A DNA stretch of 34,644 nucleotides from a virus. The notes below the pieces were generated by a model that worked only from the letters and a program-made list of their open reading frames with translations, was not told the DNA's origin and made no database searches. The position numbers were made by a program, and so were the translations under genes. Below are positions 1 to 8,261 of the stretch, in pieces. The stretch covers positions 1 to 34,644 of IMG/VR virus record IMGVR_UViG_3300036781_000264; one strand, written 5' to 3'. Numbering within the stretch: the stretch's first letter is position 1; the number at the start of each line of letters is the position of its first letter.

Positions 1-2
1 AT

Positions 3-665
3 CAAGTCGAGCCAAAGCACTGTGCGTGGGTGCTGGCGCATTTGGCTGGCGCTTATAAAGACGCCATCGTAAACGTTGAAATCACCGGCCCTGGTCGCAT
101 GCTGATGATGGAGTGGGACCATCTTCGAGACATGCTCAAGGCCGAACAATTCGCCAAACTCAGTGCCGAGCGTGACTGGGATGATGCCTTGGATAACGCG
201 CGTTGGTTCATCTATCGCCGTGCCGATAGCGGACATGCAGGCGGCGGCGCCTACAACTTCGAGACCAACTGGAAAACCAAGTCCGAAATCATGTTCCAGA
301 TGCGTGGCGCTTACATGACGAGCGAACTATCCATCCGCTCCAAGCCGCTGCTGCAGGAGATGCTGGTAGTAGTACAGGACGGCACCGAGATCGGTGCGCC
401 AGAAAGCACAAGCGAGAGCTGCAAGGATGACCGCGTGTTTGCTTGTGCCTTGGCAATCCGCGCATGGATCAACTGGCGTCGTCCCGGCCAGATTGCCAAC
501 AATGAGACCTACTCTCGAATCACGGAAGAAGAAGCAGGGCTGTCAAGTGTAGCGACCCGCAGCATGAACAACATCGTCTATCGTTTCTTCAAGCGTAAAG
601 ACGAAGAAGACGACATCGAACTACCGCGCGCACCACAATGGAAAATTGATAGGGGATTGGCCTGA
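3..665 (+). CDS. terL: Terminase large subunit, C-terminal part (5' end outside window)
   Basis: The frame is open to the left edge, so only the last 220 residues are present. The visible part matches the RNase H-like nuclease half of phage packaging ATPase-nucleases. It begins with a beta-strand/helix region (AIVNVEITGPG) and has a late acidic motif, KDDRVFACALA, encoded near 422-450. In this family an Asp in that motif helps bind the catalytic metal. The protein would cut and pump concatemeric DNA into the prohead through the portal. The ATPase half is missing because the window is cut, not because the gene is broken. The stop overlaps the next start by one base. The portal and scaffold genes downstream support the assignment. 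Confidence 0.85.
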   Translation, partial: QVEPKHCAWVLAHLAGAYKDAIVNVEITGPGRMLMMEWDHLRDMLKAEQFAKLSAERDWDDALDNARWFIYRRADSGHAGGGAYNFETNWKTKSEIMFQMRGAYMTSELSIRSKPLLQEMLVVVQDGTEIGAPESTSESCKDDRVFACALAIRAWINWRRPGQIANNETYSRITEEEAGLSSVATRSMNNIVYRFFKRKDEEDDIELPRAPQWKIDRGLA

Positions 666-1021
666 TGGATACGACGCCGAAATACAAGACTGGTACAGCT
701 ATGAAGCTTCCCCAGGAGAGCAAACCAAAGCCGCCTGAGCAGCCTACGCTGACGCAGAGCGAGGAGATCGTAGCAAAGGCGGTCCCCAATGCGTGGCGTG
801 GCATGGAGAGCGCGCCGAAGGACGGTACGTTTCTCTATTTGCTGGGCGATGACGGCCTGGAGAAAGAAGAGCCGAACGTCTGGTACTGGTATCTCACGCG
901 TCAATTCCGCAAAGGCACATGGCAACAGGTTGGCTGGTGGCGCCTGCGCTTTGGCCCCAGTTGCGCACCAAGCTTCACGCCAAAGGGTTGGCGCAGCGTC
1001 AAAGAAGGACTGCCCGCGTGA
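665..1021 (+). CDS. Small phage protein, DUF551-like
   Basis: 118 residues; the ATG shares one base with the terminase stop, so the two are translationally coupled. The central part carries a W-x-x-M-E-S-A-P-K-D-G-T motif (around residues 43-54) and a closing GWRSVKEGLP. This resembles the small DUF551-like proteins common in phages, whose role is unknown. It is rich in Trp and Tyr and has no membrane segment or signal peptide. The resemblance is from memory of the motif and was not searched. No enzymatic role can be assigned. Confidence 0.6.
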   Translation: MDTTPKYKTGTAMKLPQESKPKPPEQPTLTQSEEIVAKAVPNAWRGMESAPKDGTFLYLLGDDGLEKEEPNVWYWYLTRQFRKGTWQQVGWWRLRFGPSCAPSFTPKGWRSVKEGLPA

Positions 1022-1599
1022 CAAAATATAAGCTGACCTTGCGTTGCAATTACTTCCGCCACGGCCCGCACAAGTACAACAAGACGGTCGATGTTGACGA
1101 AGATGGTGGCGAGCGCCTGGAGAACATCCCGAACCCGCCATGTCCGCTGTGCAAGCGCATAATCAAAAAGCGCGACGAGGACATGCTATCGAGCGCACCA
1201 ATCGCCATCACGCCGATGGAAGAATGGATCGAGGACGGCAAGGCGCCCGGCATCATTGGACGCAGCAATTTGGTCAAAGCCATCGACTACACCGCCGAAG
1301 TGACCATGAAGGATTTCGGTCTGACCGATCTGCGTGATGCGCGCCAGGGCGAGACAATGGCGCCGAGGCTACCCGGCAATCAGCAGAAAATGGCCGATGC
1401 TTTCTTCAACCCAGGCGCAAACCCCGCGCTCGGCCAGAACAATCGCAAGCGCGCCGCGATGGTCCATCGTCTGGGCCAGAAAGCTATCCAGGGTGCGTAT
1501 CGCAGCCAAGCGTTGGATGTGAAGTCGGTGCTGCCAGACAATCGCGTGGCTCTGCGCAAGACCAGCACCGAGATTGTCAACCAGCCGCCCAAACGCTGA
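1018..1599 (+). CDS. Hypothetical phage protein with possible zinc-binding N-terminus
   Basis: 193 residues from a GTG start at 1018, which overlaps the previous stop by four bases (GTGA) and has AAGGA about 7-9 bases upstream. The frame is open further upstream to 919, but that part would lie inside the preceding gene. The N-terminus has LRC, a His, then CPLC about 30 residues later, which could bind one metal ion. The rest is basic, with no recognised family. Its place between terminase and portal suggests a packaging or head role, which is inference only. Confidence 0.6.
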   Translation: MTKYKLTLRCNYFRHGPHKYNKTVDVDEDGGERLENIPNPPCPLCKRIIKKRDEDMLSSAPIAITPMEEWIEDGKAPGIIGRSNLVKAIDYTAEVTMKDFGLTDLRDARQGETMAPRLPGNQQKMADAFFNPGANPALGQNNRKRAAMVHRLGQKAIQGAYRSQALDVKSVLPDNRVALRKTSTEIVNQPPKR

Positions 1600-1760
1600 T
1601 GGGTCGCCGTCCCTTTACAATTCACTTTCCGCTCTCAGAAGACGAGGAAGAGGACAATTTCGAGGAGATGGATTGCCAAGGCGGCAACGTTCTCGAAGAC
1701 GATGAGCTGGTCGATGACGAGTGGGAAGATGTAGACGACCGCTCCGATGGGGAGGATTAG
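1599..1760 (+). CDS. Small highly acidic protein
   Basis: 53 residues. The ATG shares one base with the preceding stop (TGATG). After a short start (MGRRPFTIHFPLS) the protein is almost entirely Glu and Asp with a few Trp residues, so it is strongly negative. Small acidic phage proteins often mimic DNA or bind basic partners, but nothing shows which applies here. Its last four bases overlap the end of the portal gene on the other strand, so the two genes converge. Moderate confidence, based on coupling and composition. Confidence 0.55.
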   Translation: MGRRPFTIHFPLSEDEEEDNFEEMDCQGGNVLEDDELVDDEWEDVDDRSDGED

Positions 1761-3535
1761 CCCTTCTTCTTGCCTTTCAGGGCCTCTTCAGGGTGCTTGG
1801 CCAGGAACTCAGCCTTCTGCTGGGCGCGGCGCTCGATGCCAGCGATGATCTCCTCCGGGTTCGGCGCATCGACATGCTCGACCACCTGCTCGGCGTCCAT
1901 GGCGCCGATCTTGAGCAGATCGAAGGCGAGGCTGCGAGCTTCCATCGAGAAGGCGGGCGACGAGCTGTGGCTGTCCACAGTGACGCGGACGTGCTCAGGC
2001 AGGTCGGCGAAGGAGAAATCGACCGGCACCTGACCCTTGACCGGGGGGAGGCGGAAGACATTCGGTTCCGCGTCCACCTCGACGCCAGCGGCCTGGGCAT
2101 CAACCCAAGCGGTCATTTTCTCGGGCACATGGGCGCGGCAGAGATCGAGAGCCAAACCGCCGCAGGCCTCAACATCGCGCTCGATCAGCAGCGCGCGGTC
2201 CTTGAAGCGCGGGCTGAACATGCGCACCAGCGTCTCGGCGTGGCCCTGGCTGCGCACGCCAGAGTCGCCATGACCCTTCGCGATGGGCGGCAACCCGCCC
2301 ATTTCGTCAAACATGCGCTCGTATTCGTGCAGTGAGGCCCACAGAGTTTCCGGGATTTCCGGCGCCATGTTCGCCACGTCGGCAGAAGCGTTGGAATCGT
2401 TCCAATGACCACCCGGCTTGTTCAGTTTGGCGAGCACATTCTGGTTCACACCAGCGACGCCACGGAATTTCTTCGGCGGGTTTTCCTGGAGGCGTAGCAT
2501 CGTGTTGATGCCATTGATGCGCGAGTTGATGGCCTCCTGAAGGAGCGCCACATTGACGATCTCCGAGCGGCCCCAGAAGTAATTGTCCAGTTTGTTCGGA
2601 CAGAACTCCTGAAAAGGATGGTGGCCGACCAGATCATCATCCTTCTTGCAGGAGATGGGGTTGTACGCCAGGGCGTTGGTGTGGAAGTCCTCGCCCAAGA
2701 TCAGCATATCGTCGCCGATCTGCTGGAATGTGGTCCAGTCATCCTGCTCATCATCCCACACCCACAGCTCGTCCAGGCGCATGATTGATTGCATGAGCTG
2801 CGGCGACAGTTCCGGCGACGTGCCCTGCATCCAGTCCACAATGCCGCGCGTGGCATTGTTGGTCTGCGTGTTACCAGCAGCCTGAAGCGGGTAGAGCCCG
2901 CCGATGATGATCTGCTTCATCGCGTTGCCGTCATCGTCCGCCTCACCGCTCTTGGCCGGGCGCATGTAGCGCTTGGCCTTCTTCTCCAGCGCGTCCTTGT
3001 TCGGATGGTTCCAGATCAGACGCTTGAACTGATAGGGCGTGATGTACGTGGTGTGGACGAAGGCTTCCATGTCCTTGTCCAGCTTCATACGGTTTTCCTG
3101 GAGAACACCCATGTTCTCCGGCTGCACGAGATGCGGAGACAGACCGCTGGTGCCCCAAAGCATCTTCACGAAGGATTTGCCTTTCACGAGCGACCACTGC
3201 ACGGCCTCGCTGATCAGGGTATCGAGACTGGCGTGGCGAATCTGCTGGTGCAGTTTGGACGAGGAGATGCGGAATTTCGCGGTCTCCAATGCAGTCGGCG
3301 TGTCGTACTCGCCGATGTGAAAGCGCAGCGAGACGGGAGAATAGAGCAACGACTCCAGGTCATCGATGTAGGCGAATGTCTTGTTGAAGAGCGCAGCGCT
3401 GTCGGGATTTTCGCTGCCGAGCAAGAACAGGTTCTTGTATGCGAGGTAGCGGTTCACGCGAGACTGACGCGAGATCAAGCACTCGCTGACCAGCTCAGAG
3501 ACGAAGTGTTCGAGGCGCGATTTGGGAATGCGCAT
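1757..3535 (-). CDS. Portal protein, inverted relative to neighbours
   Basis: 592 residues, ATG at 3535-3533. The length and pattern fit a podovirus-type portal: a long helical N-terminus, a central region with NYFWGRSEI followed by LLQEAINSRINGIN (the usual helix near the channel), then PPKKFRGVAG, and GHGDSGVRSQGHAETL-type loops before an acidic C-terminal part ending in KGKKKG. Portals form the dodecameric ring at one capsid vertex through which DNA passes and to which the tail attaches. The gene sits exactly between terminase and scaffold, as expected, but on the minus strand while every neighbour is on plus. It therefore needs its own promoter. The start has only a weak GGAA ribosome-binding site. 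Confidence 0.8.
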   Translation of the reverse strand: MRIPKSRLEHFVSELVSECLISRQSRVNRYLAYKNLFLLGSENPDSAALFNKTFAYIDDLESLLYSPVSLRFHIGEYDTPTALETAKFRISSSKLHQQIRHASLDTLISEAVQWSLVKGKSFVKMLWGTSGLSPHLVQPENMGVLQENRMKLDKDMEAFVHTTYITPYQFKRLIWNHPNKDALEKKAKRYMRPAKSGEADDDGNAMKQIIIGGLYPLQAAGNTQTNNATRGIVDWMQGTSPELSPQLMQSIMRLDELWVWDDEQDDWTTFQQIGDDMLILGEDFHTNALAYNPISCKKDDDLVGHHPFQEFCPNKLDNYFWGRSEIVNVALLQEAINSRINGINTMLRLQENPPKKFRGVAGVNQNVLAKLNKPGGHWNDSNASADVANMAPEIPETLWASLHEYERMFDEMGGLPPIAKGHGDSGVRSQGHAETLVRMFSPRFKDRALLIERDVEACGGLALDLCRAHVPEKMTAWVDAQAAGVEVDAEPNVFRLPPVKGQVPVDFSFADLPEHVRVTVDSHSSSPAFSMEARSLAFDLLKIGAMDAEQVVEHVDAPNPEEIIAGIERRAQQKAEFLAKHPEEALKGKKKG

Positions 3536-3574
3536 TCAATTCAATTCCATTTATGTCGTTGAGTAGTCTGCGCA

Positions 3575-3603
3575 ATTGTGCTTGTGAGTTTCGATAAACG
3601 CAA
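3575..3603 (-). promoter_or_regulatory. Candidate promoter for the inverted portal gene
   Basis: Read on the minus strand, TTGCGT, a 17-base spacer and CACAAT lie about 40-70 bases before the portal start. Both boxes match the sigma-70 consensus at about four of six positions. This is weak by sequence, but some promoter is needed because no minus-strand gene lies upstream. Confidence 0.25.
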
Positions 3604-3684
3604 TTACGAAAAGAGCACACGGCGCATCAGAGATATTTGTAGGTCTCTCTCATGCAGGTGCCGTCAACACAGAGGAGCTACCCA

Positions 3685-3714
3685 ATGAAGCGTCGTAAGC
3701 ACAAGCGCAAGTAA
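3685..3714 (+). CDS. Nine-residue basic minigene
   Basis: ATG to TAA encoding MKRRKHKRK, eight of nine residues being Lys, Arg or His. A strong GAGGAG ribosome-binding site lies about 7 bases before the ATG. No other start uses this site: the next gene begins 118 bases later. The site and the extreme composition argue that it is translated, but it could also be a leader peptide or chance. Such a peptide could bind DNA, RNA or an acidic partner, such as the acidic protein at 1599-1760; that is speculation. Confidence 0.4.
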   Translation: MKRRKHKRK

Positions 3715-3720
3715 TTGTCG

Positions 3721-3782
3721 GGGTGCGTTGAGGATGCGCATTCCACACCCTCCATCGTTGTTTCGCCGTCCTTGACGCACCC
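3721..3782. repeat. Inverted repeat upstream of the head genes
   Basis: GGGTGCGTTGAGG (3721-3733) and CCTTGACGCACCC (3770-3782) are inverted repeats: eight perfect outer pairs, with two mismatches further in, enclosing about 36 bases. There is no T-run after it, so it is not a standard terminator. It lies between the minigene and the first head gene in the divergent region next to the portal. Confidence 0.5.
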
Positions 3783-3802
3783 TCGCTTTCACCGAGTTCA
3801 GA

Positions 3803-4186
3803 ATGCAGCTTCCACAACCCACTCCTGGTTCGCCGATGATGCCCCAGCCCCCGATGGGTGGCACGGGTGCCGCGACCGCGATGCGTCCGCAGATGGGCAA
3901 CCTCGCTCAGTCGCTGACGATGGTTCACACCGGTCTTGAAGCTCTTCAGAAGTCGCTCGTCGGCCTGCCGATGGGCAGTGAGCTGCATACTGCAGTCCTC
4001 AAGGCGATTACCGACATTTCGAAGCGCATGGACAATTCGCAGGGTGACAAGGCCAGTCAGGTCCAGGGCCTCGCGACGATGGCCCGTGACCTTCAGGCCA
4101 ATCCCCAGCAGGCCGCTATGCAGCGCGCGATGGGTGGCGGTGGCCAGCAGCAACCTCCCGCTATGCCCCAGCCGGGCGCGGGCTGA
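3803..4186 (+). CDS. Hypothetical head-module protein
   Basis: 127 residues. A Pro/Met/Gly-rich N-terminus (residues 1-33) is followed by a predicted helical core (about residues 34-98, with LEALQKSLVGLPMGSEL) and a Gly/Gln/Pro-rich tail. The low-complexity ends around one helical region are typical of small virion-assembly proteins. It begins the plus-strand head operon, 14 bases before the next gene, and has only a weak ribosome-binding site. No family recognised; a role in head assembly is inferred from position. Confidence 0.6.
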   Translation: MQLPQPTPGSPMMPQPPMGGTGAATAMRPQMGNLAQSLTMVHTGLEALQKSLVGLPMGSELHTAVLKAITDISKRMDNSQGDKASQVQGLATMARDLQANPQQAAMQRAMGGGGQQQPPAMPQPGAG

Positions 4187-4200
4187 TCAAGGAGTAGAAA

Positions 4201-4377
4201 ATGAGCCGCTTTCCCAAGCCCTACGTCAACAATACCCGCGTGGACCGTGCCCTGATGGAGTACGTGCCCTTCGAGAACACGAGCATTGGCTCGCGCAAAT
4301 CGGGCACGCCCAAGAACGTCAAGAAAGACGACATGGGCATCGATCACGTCGGCGGCACCGCTGGTGGGAGCAAGTAA
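4201..4377 (+). CDS. Small basic head-module protein
   Basis: 58 residues with a strong AAGGAG ribosome-binding site nine bases before the ATG. The sequence starts MSRFPKPYVNNTRVDRALM and ends in a Gly-rich stretch. It is basic and lacks hydrophobic segments. It lies three bases before the scaffold gene, so it is part of the head operon. Function unknown. Confidence 0.65.
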   Translation: MSRFPKPYVNNTRVDRALMEYVPFENTSIGSRKSGTPKNVKKDDMGIDHVGGTAGGSK

Positions 4378-4380
4378 TCC

Positions 4381-4956
4381 ATGACTGACTCCGTTACCCG
4401 CGCTCAGCAGCTTGTGGACAAGCTGTGGGCTGACAAGTCGCCCACAGGCGCCGCTGTGCGCAAGCAGGCGAAGGAGCTGTTCCCGGAGATCACCATCCCC
4501 GACGAGCAGGCTGAGCTGGCCGTCGCGCCGCTCCAAGCCAAGCTCGAAAAGACCGAGGCCGACCTGCAGAAGCTGCTGGAGAAGGTCTCCGCGCGTGACA
4601 AGGCTGACGATGACATGCGCGCCGAGAGCGCGATGTCGATGAAGCTGCAGAGCGCCCGCAAGAATTTCGGCCTGACCGACGCCGGTTACGACAAGATGGT
4701 CGAGCGCATGAAGGAAACCGGCAATTTCAGCGACGCCGAAGCCGCCGCCGCCTATGTCGTCTCGCAGATGCCCAAGCCCGCGCCCTCCAGCAGCCCGTCC
4801 TGGCTCCCGGAAGCCGCCAACCTGTTCGGCACGCAGCAGCGCGACGAGCAGTTCGAAGCCCTCCACAAAGACCCGCGCAAGTACATGGACGACCAGTTGC
4901 GCGAATTTGCCCGTGATCCCGACGCGTATGTCGCGAGCACGTTCGGCACCAACTAA
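4381..4956 (+). CDS. Head scaffolding protein-like
   Basis: 191 residues, highly charged. Residues about 40-75 form a likely coiled coil (LQAKLEKTEADLQKLLEKV), followed by a helical region and a Pro/Ser-rich linker near residues 130-140. The C-terminal part has charged helices. Size, coiled coil and place directly before the major capsid gene fit an internal scaffold that guides procapsid assembly and is then lost. The family match rests on architecture and order, not on a conserved motif. The capsid gene starts 16 bases later. Confidence 0.7.
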   Translation: MTDSVTRAQQLVDKLWADKSPTGAAVRKQAKELFPEITIPDEQAELAVAPLQAKLEKTEADLQKLLEKVSARDKADDDMRAESAMSMKLQSARKNFGLTDAGYDKMVERMKETGNFSDAEAAAAYVVSQMPKPAPSSSPSWLPEAANLFGTQQRDEQFEALHKDPRKYMDDQLREFARDPDAYVASTFGTN

Positions 4957-4972
4957 TCGGAGCAAATAACCA

Positions 4973-6043
4973 ATGGCTTTCCCGAATAACCCTGTCGGCC
5001 CCGTGACCAACAACGGTCTGGTTCCTGGCGGCGCACTTGGCGCCCAGCTCGCCGCGATTACCCGCCGCGCGTTCGTTCCGAGCGTGTTCGTCCAGATTTA
5101 TCAGGCCCATCCGCTGCTCTCGTTGCTGATGGCCAATGCGCAGACCGCGCGTGGCGGTATTTCGCAGGTCACCTTCCCGATCCAGGGCGCGTCGTTCGTC
5201 CAGTTCAACTGGGGTTCGTTCGCTGGTGACTTCCCGCTGCCGACCGACGCCGCTGCCATCCAGGATGCGCAGTTCAACCTGAAGCTCGGCATGGTGCCGG
5301 TCGGCTTCTTCGGCATGGAGGCCATCCTTCAGTCGTCCGAAGTCGTGATCCCCAAGCTGCGTGCCGTCATGTCCGACGCCGCCGTGGTGATCAAACAAGC
5401 CTATGCGCAGTCGCTGTACTCCAACAATTACGCGAACACCCAGGCCTGGGACTCGCTCTATCAGGCCTATGACGACGGCACCAACGTGCCGTCCTATGGC
5501 GGCATCACCCGCCAGGGCACGCAGTATTGGCAGGGCCAGCTCATCACCAATACGGGCGGCATGGCCACGACACGCGTCGGCATGGCTCAGCTCCTGACCC
5601 GCGTCATGAACGGCGCTGGCGGCGAGTCGCCTGACTTCGCGGTCATGAACCCCGCCAACTGGGCTGTTCTCATGGCCGACTTCATGAACCTGGAGATGTT
5701 CACCACCAAGCCGCGCTCGATCTACGACAAGGACGACGTGGTGAACGCTGGCTTCCGCGCGATTCGCGTCATGGACACCCCGATCTTCCTCGATCCGTTC
5801 TGCCCGGTCGGCGAGATGTATATGATCAACTCGCGCTACCTGTCCCTCTATATGTCGGAATACGCGCCGATGACCTTCTCTGGCTTCGAGAGCCAGATTC
5901 CGGTCGGCCAGATTTCCGACATCGGCGTGCTGATCAGCGCGTCCGACCTCTGCTGCGCCAAGCCGTCCTCGGGCGCTCACATCACCGGTATCACTGGCAC
6001 TGCGTGGCCCAACGTGCCGAATACGCAGCCCGCCGTCATTTAA
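4973..6043 (+). CDS. Major capsid protein
   Basis: 356 residues. The sequence has the look of a HK97-fold coat protein: an N-terminal arm, a long helix region (GALGAQLAAITRRAF), a VFVQIYQAHPLLSLL segment, a glycine-rich beta region with WGSFAGDFPLP, and a C-terminal axial part with IRVMDTPIFLDPF. No N-terminal propeptide of usual delta-domain length is seen, which fits the separate scaffold gene upstream. It would form the icosahedral shell. Codon use is strongly biased to C/G-ending codons, as expected for an abundant product. The ribosome-binding site is GGAG about 10 bases upstream. Confidence 0.85.
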   Translation: MAFPNNPVGPVTNNGLVPGGALGAQLAAITRRAFVPSVFVQIYQAHPLLSLLMANAQTARGGISQVTFPIQGASFVQFNWGSFAGDFPLPTDAAAIQDAQFNLKLGMVPVGFFGMEAILQSSEVVIPKLRAVMSDAAVVIKQAYAQSLYSNNYANTQAWDSLYQAYDDGTNVPSYGGITRQGTQYWQGQLITNTGGMATTRVGMAQLLTRVMNGAGGESPDFAVMNPANWAVLMADFMNLEMFTTKPRSIYDKDDVVNAGFRAIRVMDTPIFLDPFCPVGEMYMINSRYLSLYMSEYAPMTFSGFESQIPVGQISDIGVLISASDLCCAKPSSGAHITGITGTAWPNVPNTQPAVI

Positions 6044-6055
6044 GGAGAACTTCAC

Positions 6056-7156
6056 ATGCCTCTGTATTTCGGCGGTACTGGCGTCACACCTGACCTCCAG
6101 GGCCAGTCCACCAATGTCATCACCCTCGCCCCCGGCGAGTGCTACGAGCTGCCGAACAACTGGTTCCAGGTTCGCACGGGTCGTTACACCACGATCCAGG
6201 AGTACGACCCGATCATCGCGGCGTACCGCACTCCGGGCGGCGGCTTCACGGGCGGCGGCGTTACCTACACCAAGGGTGATGGCAACAACTATCGTCTGGC
6301 CAACCAGACGGGCTGCATCATCGGCGGTCATCTGACCAACGGCGGCACTGGTTACACCTCGGTGCCGGTTGTCACGGCCTCGGCAGGTGGCTCGCTGTGG
6401 CGCGCGATTGTCGGCGGTGCGCTGAACACCTCGGTCACCGTGACCAATGGTGGCTCGGGCTACACCTATCCGCCCATCGTTCTGATCGCCGCGCCGCCTC
6501 CTGGTGGTATCCAGGCGAGCGGCTACGCTACCCTGTCCGCTGGCGCCGTCAGCGCTGTGACCATCACAGACCAGGGCGCTGGTTATGCCTCGGCCCCCAC
6601 GATCACGTTCCTGAACGATCCTCGCGAAGGCCTGAACGGCGTTTCGACTGGCGCCAACGCCGCCGCGACTTCCGTCCTGACCGGCTCTGGCACCGTCACA
6701 GGCCTGATCTGCATCGACCACGGCAATACGCTCGGCAGCATCACCGCTCTTCCCACCCTGTCCTTCTCGGGCGGCGGCGGCACGGGCGCGGCGGCGACTG
6801 CGATCATGTGTTGGTCCATCATCGCCTATACCGTGTCGGCTACCACCACTGGTTCTGGCTATGCCGCGCCGGTCGTGATTTCGGCCTACGGCGGCTATCC
6901 GGCTGCGAACCCGGCCTACACCAACGTGACCACCCAGTCGCAGCTTCTGAAGGGCCGCAATGCCCAGATCATCGGCGCTGTGTCGGGCACCACGGTCACG
7001 GCCACCGGCCAGACCGTGCTCGATGGCGGTATCTATCCCGGTATCCCCACTGTGTATGCCTTCGGCTTCATCCAGGGCGCTGGCGCCGTCCAGGCCGTCT
7101 TCAACACCCCCACTCTGGGTGGCCAGAACGACATCAGCATTCTGCTGACCACGTAA
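6056..7156 (+). CDS. Virion protein with NGGSGY beta repeats (decoration or tail candidate)
   Basis: 366 residues, start preceded by AAGGAGA. An N-terminal domain of about 60 residues (LYFGGTGVTPDLQG...GRYTTIQEYDP) is followed by at least four copies of a short beta unit with the core G-x-G-Y-x-x-x-P (TNGGTGYTSVP, TNGGSGYTYPP, DQGAGYASAP, TTGSGYAAP). The same unit recurs in the products at 8262-11096 and 20209-20856. Its position between capsid and terminator, and its high codon bias, suggest an abundant shell-associated protein, for example a decoration protein. The repeat family's function is not known to me. Confidence 0.65.
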   Translation: MPLYFGGTGVTPDLQGQSTNVITLAPGECYELPNNWFQVRTGRYTTIQEYDPIIAAYRTPGGGFTGGGVTYTKGDGNNYRLANQTGCIIGGHLTNGGTGYTSVPVVTASAGGSLWRAIVGGALNTSVTVTNGGSGYTYPPIVLIAAPPPGGIQASGYATLSAGAVSAVTITDQGAGYASAPTITFLNDPREGLNGVSTGANAAATSVLTGSGTVTGLICIDHGNTLGSITALPTLSFSGGGGTGAAATAIMCWSIIAYTVSATTTGSGYAAPVVISAYGGYPAANPAYTNVTTQSQLLKGRNAQIIGAVSGTTVTATGQTVLDGGIYPGIPTVYAFGFIQGAGAVQAVFNTPTLGGQNDISILLTT

Positions 7157-7174
7157 TCCTCCCCGCTGAGGAAT

Positions 7175-7212
7175 CCGAGGCTCGCACTTGACTGTGCGGG
7201 CCTCGGCCTTTT
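7175..7212 (+). terminator. Rho-independent terminator after the capsid genes
   Basis: A 13-bp stem (7175-7187 with 7194-7206, one G-T wobble) with a six-base loop TTGACT is followed by CCTTTT. It ends the head-gene transcript, or partly attenuates it before the tail genes, so that capsid mRNA can exceed tail mRNA. Confidence 0.85.
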
Positions 7213-7223
7213 GAGGAGCGCCC

Positions 7224-8030
7224 ATGGCCACGCTTGGCTGGTATCTCAACGACACCTCGGCCCTCCTTCACGATCAGTCCTACTCTTTCACCTCGCAGGA
7301 TCAACTCACTCGGTGGATCAACGAAGCGAGGCGTCAAGCGGCGCAGCGCACCGGTTGCATCATGCGCGTGATCCAAGGCCAGTCCGCATTCGGTGCGTCC
7401 GCACAGGCGGGAAGTATCATCCCAGGTGGCATGCAGCCCGGAGCGCTTCCTGACAGCGCCCCGAACGCGCAATCTGGCGCGACAACGAACAGCTTCAATA
7501 CGATCAACGGAGTGGAGCGTTATCCCTATCAAGGCTTCGTGAACCCTGTTCTGCGTGCGCAGCATGCGGGCGTGAAGGCTGTGGTGGACACAATCGCCTG
7601 TTCAGTTTGTTGGGGCGGTGGCCCTGGCGGATCGCCTCGTCCGAGTCTTGCGTGGCTCCCATGGGAAGACCTTCAAGCCTATGCACGAGCGTACGCCAAT
7701 CTGGTCACTTCATATCCGTTCTATTGGAGCGTGCTGAACGACGGTGAAAATGGCGAGCTGTGGCTCTTCCCGACGCCATCACAGGCGATGGAGATCGAGC
7801 TGCAGGTATTCTGCGTTCCAAAAGACCTGAACAATGACAGCGATTATGACGCGATCCCGGACGGCTTTGCCAATGCCATCAAGTTCGGCGCCGCAGCGCT
7901 CGCCTACATGACATCGCGCCGTTATGGGCAGGCCCAGATCATGATGGACATGTTCAACGACCGTCTTGGCACCGCACGCGTCGCGACTGACATGGGCAAA
8001 ACGCCCAATTTCTACTACCAGGGCTTCTGA
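7224..8030 (+). CDS. Head-tail adaptor (connector) protein
   Basis: 268 residues. It opens with a segment typical of podovirus connector proteins: a Tyr/Leu-rich start, then LTRWINEARRQAAQRTG, a helix of the kind that packs on the portal. The middle has a Gly-rich insertion (residues about 55-95) and the C-terminal half is helical with FANAIKFGAAALAYMTSRRYGQAQIM. Adaptors of this type (P22 gp4-like, T7 gp11-like in role) form a ring under the portal and hold the tail hub. The first gene after the terminator, with GAGGAG upstream. Family assignment is by pattern and order. Confidence 0.7.
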   Translation: MATLGWYLNDTSALLHDQSYSFTSQDQLTRWINEARRQAAQRTGCIMRVIQGQSAFGASAQAGSIIPGGMQPGALPDSAPNAQSGATTNSFNTINGVERYPYQGFVNPVLRAQHAGVKAVVDTIACSVCWGGGPGGSPRPSLAWLPWEDLQAYARAYANLVTSYPFYWSVLNDGENGELWLFPTPSQAMEIELQVFCVPKDLNNDSDYDAIPDGFANAIKFGAAALAYMTSRRYGQAQIMMDMFNDRLGTARVATDMGKTPNFYYQGF

Positions 8031-8033
8031 TCC

Positions 8034-8255
8034 ATGCACAACAAAGTCGCTTCCACCGTCTCCCTGGCGAAGACGGTGCGGATGGCGCTCGATCATTCAA
8101 AGGAGCATTCCGCGCTGCCCACCCGCACGCTTGAGCTGATCCTGAATACCTTCATTGAGCTGGCTGAGCAGGATAATCCTACAGCGCGCAATGTTCAGGG
8201 GGCGCATTCCAACTTCGTTGTATCGCGCACAACGGGCGCAGAGGGACGCCGGTAA
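8034..8255 (+). CDS. Small hypothetical tail-module protein
   Basis: 73 residues, three bases after the adaptor gene. Mostly helical (TVRMALDHSKEH, RTLELILNTFIELAEQDN) with a basic C-terminus. It has no signal or membrane segment and no recognised family. It is probably co-translated with the adaptor; a role in tail assembly is inferred only from place. Confidence 0.5.
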   Translation: MHNKVASTVSLAKTVRMALDHSKEHSALPTRTLELILNTFIELAEQDNPTARNVQGAHSNFVVSRTTGAEGRR

Positions 8256-8261
8256 AATCGG

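Noticed and set aside
4727-7255. A very long minus-strand frame antisense to the capsid genes
   Set aside because: It is a shadow of strongly biased GC-rich capsid codons; its product is Arg/Gly/Asp-rich nonsense with no domain, and the plus strand is clearly coding.
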